From contig OV277869.1 of assembly GCA_922989275.2 (NCBI GenBank), positions 19,788,189-19,852,188 of the forward strand: a DNA stretch of 64,000 bases, read 5' to 3'. This stretch comes from Gari tellinella. Its lineage: Eukaryota > Mollusca > Bivalvia > Cardiida > Psammobiidae. The notes below the pieces were generated by a model that saw nothing but the letters and a program-made list of their open reading frames with translations, did not search any database and was not told where the DNA came from. Made by a program: the position numbers and the translations under genes. Positions 56,656 to 64,000 of this stretch are shown here, one piece after another. Within the stretch, counting starts at the first letter, position 1, and the number at the start of each line of letters is the position of its first letter.

Positions 56656-57044
56656 CTCGTCTTTAGATTTGTTTAATTCAAAACTGTACAAAATCTACAT
56701 TTAACACATTTTGCAGACGACAATTTCAAAGCAGACGATTTTGCAGCAAAACAAAGGTTATGTTTTGTACATTTCAATTTGCCGCTGCTATCTTGAGTGT
56801 GGCTGGTATTTGCCACCTGCACTTATCTCCATAGAAAAGTAGATCAATTATTTGAAACTGACCGGATACGACTTTACATTACATGTCGACACTGTCAAAG
56901 CATTGTTCATTTCAACTGCATATGTTAGCTTGTGTCGGTCGGTCCTTTCTTACATTTCATTACATGTCAAGTTCAAACAGTAAACCCCCTATATTACGAC
57001 CAATGAATTATGTCATGTATTAGGTGTTTGATGCAGCTGGTTGC

Positions 57045-57108
57045 TTAAGGCAGGCTGAAAGTAGGAACCTTTAGGAGCTTTCTCTCTTACTTTCGCCTTG
57101 CGTTAAGC
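57045..57108. repeat. K-core hairpin, diverged
   Basis: GCTTAAGGCAGGCTGAAAGT and ACTTTCGCCTTGCGTTAAGC arms around GAACCTTTAGGAGCTTTC. Confidence 0.65.
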
Positions 57109-57398
57109 TGAAACATGTCCTACATACAAGCCACTGACCTTCATTTTAGTGGTCGTTATAGAGGAGCTCTACTGTACTTATTTTCACCAATCGAAACATG
57201 TCTCCGTCGCAAAATTTTCCCCGTACAAACCATGTACTATTTCCACCAATGCCAAAACTAAACAATCAGCCGTCAGTTTCGTTTGAAACCGACAATTCAA
57301 CACGTTTCATAACTGCAAGAAGAAAACAGCCATTTTTTAAAACACGCGTATAGGTATGGTATTCACTATTCCATTCTAAATACTAAGGGAATTTTTAC

Positions 57399-57540
57399 AA
57401 TGTACAGCGACACCTCTCTACAATAACACCCAATGGGAGACAGAAATTGTGTACGTTGTTCGGAGGGAGTCGTTATAGGGAGGGAACTTGGCTAACATTT
57501 GCAAACAGCTTGAATACAGATCAGACGCCGCGTCTTTCTC
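57399..57540. mobile_element. Pogo-like MITE, left part, with half P-core
   Basis: TACAGCGACACCTCTCTACA, CACCCAATGGGAGAC and GGAGGGAGTCGTTATAGGGA, then GCAAACAGCTTGAATACAGA and TCAGACGCCGCGTC, where it stops at a CT-rich tract. A pogo-type right end (GTCGTTATAGAGGAGC-TCTACTGTA) lies just before it at 57152-57177. Confidence 0.6.
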
Positions 57541-57989
57541 TCTCATCTTTAACTCTGTTTCACACTTTGTCTGTCCATCTCGCTCTCTCTCTCTCTCTCT
57601 CGATCGTCCAATTAGCCCATGTATTGCAGAAATACGCGTTAACAAACAGGTCAAGCCAAACAAACCACAATCAGTCACAACTATAATGACTCGTTTTTAC
57701 CAGTTGCAGTCCTTACGTTTTGCACGCTACAGGTGAATGAGTTTCCGACAACTATGCCTGGTATTTTATAGTACATTTCTAATCCAAAGGAAAACAAATC
57801 TAATTCTGTAAAACGAACATAAGAATTTTGACTTGCATTTTATACAATATTGAAAGAAATATAATTGGGCTGCATTTACTACGCTCATCTGATCAGGATC
57901 GAGACTGCCTAAAATTCTAATATCTTTCTTTAAATTAAAAGCTGACGACATTTTAGCAACAGAAGCTACGAGATCTATGCAACAGAAGA

Positions 57990-58232
57990 GAAAACGTTAT
58001 TCTTTCCCACTAAACACGTAAACACAAAAACTATTACTTGCTTGGAAACAGTTTGGAACCAGCTCAGATACAGGGTATGCCGGGGTCTGATCAGCCCCAT
58101 AAGTGTTTGCCACTCTGATTAATATAAATAGTCAGAGCTGTCTAACAATAGTTATTTAATATATTCTATTGTAATGCGTTTGCGTTTCGTTTTCGTGTAA
58201 ACGAAACATAATAACGTCTTGTCTATTGTAGA
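57990..58232. mobile_element. MITE family A, worn
   Basis: GAGAAAACGTTATTCTTTCC at the left and AACGAAACATAATAACGTCT at the right. P-core at 58042-58110 (GGAAACAGTTTGGAACCAGC and GGTCTGATCAGCCCCATAAG). Confidence 0.6.
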
Positions 58233-58239
58233 AGAAAAT

Positions 58240-59700
58240 GGAAAGGCAGATCTTGTAAGTACAGTACGAGTAGTACAAATGTACTGTTAGCTTGCACATG
58301 TACTTTGTTAAAGACGCATTGTCTATTTAAAGTTCCAGAGGTGAATGAGTTAAAGTGTCAGAACTTTCATGCTTGTCACACGCCAAGTTAGTCGACCTCT
58401 TACAATGTATCTGGATCTAAACTGTTTGAAACCAGCGCATTCGGGAAAAGAGGTAAGACAACAAAATACTTCATACATATAGGTGAAGATTTATGGGGCC
58501 CTCAGAACGCAAGAAGTACATTAATTTAAAGAAGGGTCTGTGACGCCGCATCTATAGGCGCGTCGTCCCATATACGTGACCGGTTTCGTCTTGGCGGTGA
58601 TTTTCAACGTACATGTATTAGTTATATAGTTCATTTTTTGAAAATTATAAAATATAACCTGAAGCGACCGTAGGGAGTGAATAGGTTATGTTGTATAATT
58701 TTCAAACAAATAGGCAATACCAAAAACATACAGTATAGAGAATCTGTGTAAAAACACCTATAAAAAGTACACAATATCATTAATTATCAGATGTGCTATG
58801 CATCTAAGCTAGACATCGGCCCATCATCATCATCATCAACAGCAACATCATCCTTATCATCATCATCATCATCATTATCATTTGAGTCGTTATATTCCAC
58901 GTTTTTGAAGTGTACTGGTATCTATGAATACTCTAATATATAAGTTAGACTTTTTATGAGGCAAAAATGCACATTTGTGCCGCATGAGCAGGACGGACTG
59001 TTTATGCGCTGCGCGTCACCGCATAGACGCAACCAGTCGCGTTTGTGTGGCGACATGACTATGCAGCATCATAAGGCTCAAAACAATTGAACTCTTAACG
59101 AATATATGCAATAATACAACAACTAAAAAGGCACATGTTTTATTCATAAACAGTACAATGTAATCCTCTGTAAAAAGAAATATTTGGATAAAACAGGAAG
59201 TTATTAAAATGGATTTCTTTTTCTTTATGCTTATGTCAAAATATATATTATCACATACACTAAGATCACTCCAATAGTACACCCAATCCAGTATTTATGT
59301 TGTTTATTGACCTATTTAACACTGGTGACGCATATATGTGCGCCCTTGACAAACAGTGTCACATCAACCAATGCAGACCAAGATTAGCTACCTTTAATAG
59401 GAGCCATCTAATCAGTGTCTGAATTATTAATTTTGTAATTGTAAAAAGAAATCATTAATAGCAAAAATGACTAGATTGAAACTGAAACGAGAACTATGCA
59501 TCCGAGGCTTTAGGGGTCATAGATTAAACCCATCTTCAGCACTATTGTGGTACAAACTTTATACAACATACGTCCTGTGATACTGAATGTACAAATATAG
59601 TTTGCAAGAAAATTCGTTTTATTTAAAGTGACAGCACATAATTGAATACAGAAAATACTATATAAACCGAACACTTACGTATCTAATTAGTAATGACACC
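58240..59700. other. No gene seen; (CAT)n tract
   Basis: CATCATCATCATCAACAGCA and TCATCATCATCATCATTATC at 58824-58882. The frame at 59016-59282 (minus strand) has no motif. Otherwise nothing recognised. Confidence 0.45.
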
Positions 59701-59714
59701 ACATGGTTAAGTGC

Positions 59715-59775
59715 TGAAATGAGCGAGAAAATGTGGGATTTGTTCAGTTTACTTCCTCTTATCTGGAGTTTTCAG
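59715..59775. repeat. Solo end of the 18920-19110 MITE family
   Basis: GTGCTGAAATGAGCGAGAAA and CCTCTTATCTGGAG match the right part of that element. Confidence 0.65.
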
Positions 59776-59952
59776 GCACTGTCTGCATATGTAGAACAGA
59801 AAGGAATATTATTGAAGAGACTATTCTTATGAGTAGTGACACCATATAGAATTTATGCAGAGATAAATAATTTACATTTTACTTTTTACGAACTATTAAG
59901 TCATATTCTAATGTTCTCAATTATATATTTCTCCATCTAGCCCTGTCTTGTG

Positions 59953-59999
59953 AAATCTCTTTGGAATCGTCTTGGAAAGACGATTGCAAAGAGATGTCA
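59953..59999. repeat. Short hairpin
   Basis: AAATCTCTTTGGAATCGTCT and AGACGATTGCAAAGAGAT are imperfect inverted arms. Confidence 0.6.
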
Positions 60000-60060
60000 C
60001 ATGCCAAGATTACATGAAGAAATCAGTAAAATCTATATATTGTAAAGACTGTTTCGTATA

Positions 60061-60523
60061 CCCCCATTCCACTGGACGGCGATTTTGTGATTCATAAATG
60101 ACCGAATCGCCGTGAAAACGCCTTGATCGTCGCTAGATCGTACAGAGCGTAGTGTGAGCGCCCAGAGCGTACGAGAAACGTAGCGGAATCGCGGGCAAAT
60201 ACAATGTATCTCGACGCTTTTAGTACGATGCGACTACGCTTGCGCTACGTCAACCACGCTGCGACTACGCTGCTACTACGCTGCTACTACGCTCATGAAT
60301 TTCTTAGTACGCTTCTGCTGCGCTTCGAGTCCACGGCGATGCCGCTACGTAAATTTTGAGCAGGGTCAAAACATTCGCCGTGAGGTGGCGATCAATGAGC
60401 CTCTGTTACGCTTCTACTACGATCAGGGCGTTTCTACTGCGTTGTTGCCGTTCCTACTACGATTCGCGGCGATTTTACCAAAATTTCGAAGCGTAGAAGG
60501 ATCGCCACTCAGTGGAATGGGGG
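60061..60523. mobile_element. Word-repeat element (CTACGCT words)
   Basis: The ends CCCCCATTCCACTG and CAGTGGAATGGGGG, flanked by TATA on both sides, are inverted repeats. Next to them are GACGGCGAT and GGATCGCCACT. The interior repeats CTACGCTG, CTACTACG and CGCTAC. The 77-codon frame at the right end is a by-product. Confidence 0.8.
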
Positions 60524-60744
60524 TATAAGACGGATCCCTGGTGCTTGTTGAAATACCTCACCCACTACTACATATGAATCATACGAAAGGCACAATGACA
60601 TGACTAGCACATGTGCAATAAACACTTGTATTAACTCGCCACCTGTTAGACAGACAACTACAAATGTACATATCTACAGGCAAGGGGCTACACTTGATAA
60701 GGCCTTGTTCTTTCCAAACACGGTTATACTAAGAAACGTATGTC

Positions 60745-60925
60745 CAGTACACACACTTAACTGTTTGGAGCCAGACAGGTCGCGTCAGTCCATGCTACAT
60801 GCTGTTTGCCGTTCAGATTAAATCAAATCGTCCACATTTTCAGAACACCGTCAATTTCTACATTTTATTGCACTGTGTTACCGTTTCGATAAAATGGGAA
60901 CGAATAACGTTTTCTCTACTGTAAT
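60745..60925. repeat. Family A MITE right half
   Basis: Worn P-core right arm with GCTGTTTGCCGTTCAGATTA, then GTTACCGTTTCGATAAAATG and GAACGAATAACGTTTTCTCT-ACTGTAA. The left half is missing or unrecognisable; a separate left end (TTACAGTGGAGAAAACGTCA) starts at 61229. Confidence 0.55.
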
Positions 60926-61311
60926 TGTCCAACATTGTAACAATAATTCTACACTCATACATGTACATAACATTCATTATAAACATTGATTTACCAATCA
61001 ACACTTTTAATACGGAATTTCCTGAATTGCTGTCATTTGAACGGGAGCAGAGTGTTTACATTTACCCTGCGGATAGGTCTATACATGTATACTTGTATGC
61101 TCAATATCAACATATTTTGTACAATGTACATTGGGCATGGAAATTCATTACTCTCAACAAACGCGTTTGGGCTTAAACATTTATGTTCATTTCAAACAGT
61201 GTAGCCTGACAATATTATAGGCATATCTTACAGTGGAGAAAACGTCATTGTTTACTGTGTGTATTCAGCAGTTAGAGTATACTAAGACACTATTTGCGGT
61301 AACATGGTTAA

Positions 61312-61553
61312 CCCATTCATCGACCATGTAGCATTAAGTCGACTTTGCAAACAGTTACATGTAAGATGCAGATCAGTCGCCACGTAACGTCGCGTCTGAT
61401 CAATATCCAAACTGTTTGACACTCGTATTGAACTTTATTCTGCCTTAAATATCACTTTCAAGCGATCTTGCAGATAACAATATTGAAAAATATTGAAGCA
61501 GACGGCAAATATGGCCGGTGTAGTGATAAAAAGCTCACGATTTATTTGGCGAA
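61312..61553. mobile_element. TTAA-type MITE with P-core
   Basis: TTAACCCATTCATCGACC at the left and AATGGTTAA at the right. P-core at 61346-61412 (GCAAACAGTTACATGTAAGA and CAATATCCAAACTGTTTG). The right end is weakly symmetric. Confidence 0.5.
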
Positions 61554-61624
61554 GAAATGGTTAATGAAACGAGCCCAATGTCCATGACCGGTGGGTAGGG
61601 CGAAGTATGGAACGCCATAGCTGC

Positions 61625-61865
61625 CTTAACTCATGCATCCCTGAAACATCTAATTAACTGTTCCAGTTTCTAATTAGGTATAGTCTATTTACGACTGTTT
61701 AGGGTTGTTTTTGAAATATACTGCAAACTTACAAACCGGACAAACCATAATTTAGAGGGCAACTGCAAGATCACTCTGACCAGGGTATACATTGTTTCAC
61801 AAGACAAATGTACTATTCATAGGTAAACTGTTTGTTTATGACAAGTTTTCTCGTCAATAGGATTG
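61625..61865. mobile_element. Copy of the 17987-18247 MITE family
   Basis: TTTAGGGTTGTTTTTGAAAT, ACTGCAAACTTACAAAC, CTCTGACCAGGGTATACATT and GTCAATAGGATTGAATATGT follow the same order as in 17987-18247. Confidence 0.55.
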
Positions 61866-62237
61866 AATATGTTACCATGAGTAGAGTCTTTGTGTCGGGT
61901 TAACAATAACTAGTAAATATTAAATCACATTGGTAGGGGTCACTTAAGCATCATATTATGCAATAGTCTGGTATCAGACTATACAAAAATATGACGTTAT
62001 TTGTGTAATTGGATGAATAGATATGATGATGTAAGTGCGTTGTTGCATGCCAACTTCATTCATGAAAGGTACATTAAGACATGTACATCCATCACCAACC
62101 GATAAAATACCATCATATAATACATGTAGCAAATAAATATGTTATCATAAAACGTTAGCAAGGCACATCAAAGGTTCTGCTAGTAGATGTAGCACATTCA
62201 AGACTAAAATAGTACTTGTGCGAAGTATACTTGTTCT

Positions 62238-62306
62238 GTGCAAACAGTGTTGACCCTAGTCAGAGGGCTCCTGCAGGAACCCTCAGAGCAGGGTCTCAAC
62301 TGTTTG
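62238..62306. repeat. GACCCTGATCAG-type palindrome
   Basis: GCAAACAGTGTTGACCCTAG and GCAGGGTCTCAACTGTTTG around GAGGGCTCCTGCAGGAACCC. Confidence 0.8.
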
Positions 62307-62699
62307 TCATTTTTAATACGTATATTGTTAAATTCAACCCCATATATTCAACTACAGACTCGACTTAATTGGAAGTTTGGATTGTCCATTAAAACTTTTA
62401 GGAGTGAAGGCAGCTTATATATGACGTTTCAAAGCGTGTGAACAATGGCACGTGATAAATATTACACCCTAAGTCGGACAAGATCACTGTGTCTTTTTCT
62501 TTCTATTTATATCCTGCAAACCAGATTGTATTCCATATGGTCGTAGGTGATAAATGTAGAATTCTAGGTTGTACATCTTCTGGGGGGGAACGTAATGGAA
62601 AGTGATGGCATAGTCACTGATGCTGTCACGACCCTGGAAAACAAAGAAACATTAACTGTTTAATTCAATAACCCATAAACACACCTTTTACGCCTTTAA

Positions 62700-62943
62700 C
62701 CCTTTACCTGATAGCCTATTTCTAGTACTTAAGATAGGTGACTACTTAAAGCAGGTTGAAAGTAAAGCAGAATGCGCCCTAACGCGCATTCTGCTTTACT
62801 TTCAGCCTGCTTTAAGCTATCATGTGCTATAACATAGAAAATATTCCCTATAATACATATTCATTACTGATTAAATTGGAACTATATTCTTCAGCGGAAG
62901 AATAAATCATATCCGCTAAAATGCGCTTCTATTGGGTAAAGGG
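62700..62943. mobile_element. MITE family B, well preserved, with K-core
   Basis: TTAA at 62696-62699 and 62944-62947. The ends are CCCTTTACCTGATAGC and GCTTCTATTGGGTAAAGGG. The K-core at 62744-62819 has arms CTTAAAGCAGGTTGAAAGTA and TACTTTCAGCCTGCTTTAAG around AAGCAGAATGCGCCCTAACG. Confidence 0.9.
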
Positions 62944-63024
62944 TTAAATATTCCTTCACCTAAGACAATAATTTTAGCACTTCATACGATAATAAGTATG
63001 TACCATAACAATAGTTTCTAGATG

Positions 63025-63102
63025 GTACCTTAAAGCAAGCTGAAATTAAACTAGAATGCGCGTTATGGCGAATTCTGCTTTAATTTCAACCTGCTTTAAA
63101 TG
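63025..63102. repeat. K-core palindrome
   Basis: CCTTAAAGCAAGCTGAAATT and AATTTCAACCTGCTTTAAAT arms; centre GAATGCGCGTTATGGCGAAT. Confidence 0.8.
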
Positions 63103-63109
63103 AATCAGC

Positions 63110-63600
63110 TGTGTTCAAAACTAGAAACAGACACTGGTGATGTAATGTGATTGAAACATTCGCCATGTGCATTGAATTTTCAAAACAAAGAATTTTAAAG
63201 TAATACCGGCTTCGTAATGAGTGCCTAACAGTCTTGATCCTGAACAGATCAGAATCCAAACTGTTCGCAAATAACCAATGTAATCTGTGGTAAAGCATGT
63301 AAGGAGTTAAGCATGTGTATGTCCGTCTTGCAAATGCCGGTATGTATATTTTGCAAACAGTGTAGACGCTGCTCTGGCAGTTCTCAATTATTATCTGTAA
63401 CATCCCTATACACCACCATAAATTGGTCACTGTTCAAATATGGAGTAAAATAGGACATTTGAAAACAATCAGCACAAGAAGTACGTATAATGGTTGTGGG
63501 ATAAAAGAAAAACCCGCTGTTTGAAAACGTAACTGCTCGTCAAGTGCTTTCTTAATATTTATAGTTGTAGACTTATCCCATAACCCCGTAGCCTGTTTCT
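63110..63600. other. No gene seen; half P-cores
   Basis: Right arms near 63245-63272 (GATCAGAATCCAAACTGTTC) and a left arm fragment at 63351-63362. The 114-codon minus-strand frame here has no motif. Confidence 0.4.
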
Positions 63601-63625
63601 AGTTTTAAGAAGAGGTAAACCATTT

Positions 63626-63695
63626 AATGAAGGTTGAAAGTAAAGCAGAATGCGCGATGTGTATTCTGCTTTTAAAAAATTCCAGCTTTAAGTAA
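63626..63695. repeat. K-core palindrome, worn
   Basis: GAAGGTTGAAAGTAAAGCAG and CTGCTTTTAAAAAATTCCAG arms; centre GCGCGATGTGTATT. Confidence 0.65.
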
Positions 63696-64000
63696 TCATC
63701 TGCTAGGATAAATAAAGTGTGTTTATACATACTCGGCTGTATGGACAAACACTGTCGTGTATTTTGATCACAGTTGTACTGCTATAATGAAATAGTCTAG
63801 CACAGTGAGAGTTCATTGCAAGATCCATGCATAAATATGCTAACTTATTCAGTTACAACGAGGTTGGCCCATTCCACGTCTTTCGTCCTTTTAAATAGCT
63901 AACAAAATATCGTCTGCTACAAGTGTTCGTCTGCAGTTTTATGACAAATTCGATTTTTTGAAGTTCTGGCTGAAGGAATGTTTTAAGCGAATGACCAACA

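Noticed and set aside
60295..60528. 77-codon frame at the right end of the CTACGCT element
   Set aside because: Composed of the element's word repeat and its terminal repeat.

Overview
This is a window of animal nuclear DNA that is almost entirely repeats. Long AT-rich stretches, dense small inverted-repeat transposons, LINE fragments, Penelope-like reverse transcriptases, satellites, microsatellites and a 5S rRNA-like copy all point to a metazoan. The repeat vocabulary suggests a bivalve mollusc: abundant hairpin MITEs, and a Naiad-type Penelope element with in-frame TGA codons of the kind reported from clams. There are no operons or bacterial genes. Only one short piece looks like a host gene exon (18266-18519, minus strand).

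Layout. 1-2300: LINE fragment and two classes of hairpin MITE. 2321-4090: 5'-truncated Penelope-like copy 1 (plus strand), ending in a GT/G-rich tract. 4290-6635: 31-bp minisatellite. 6.9-8.9 kb: pogo-like MITE end, a TTAA-flanked MITE, a 5S rRNA-like copy and a 240-bp GT microsatellite. 9-23 kb: AT-rich DNA with TTAA-type MITEs and the possible host exon. 23.1-35.2 kb: a LINE (minus strand) whose ORF1 is split by a 9.9-kb foldback element with an exact 8-bp target duplication. 35.3-38.5 kb: palindromic and hAT-like elements. 38.8-41.45 kb: Penelope-like copy 2 (minus strand). 42.4-44.6 kb: head-to-tail MITE units split by a piggyBac-like element. 46.4-48.5 kb: inverted and direct copies of one TIR element with a conserved small reading frame. 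51.09-54.25 kb: promoter-like tandem array carrying three copies of one exon-like insert. 54.8-64 kb: more hairpin MITEs and word-repeat elements.

Main result. Copy 2 of the Penelope-like element has two in-frame TGA codons exactly where this family has conserved cysteines, one of them in the CxC motif. A complete SECIS-like hairpin starts six bases after its TAG stop. This fits a selenocysteine-encoding Naiad reverse transcriptase. Copy 1, about 98% identical at protein level, has lost the conserved A of the SECIS core.

Second result. One palindrome of about 65 bp (called P-core here) sits inside MITEs with several unrelated types of terminal repeat, and a second palindrome (K-core) behaves similarly. 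Several elements are filled with their own short repeated word. All coordinates come from reading the sequence by eye; no alignment, folding or database search was run.
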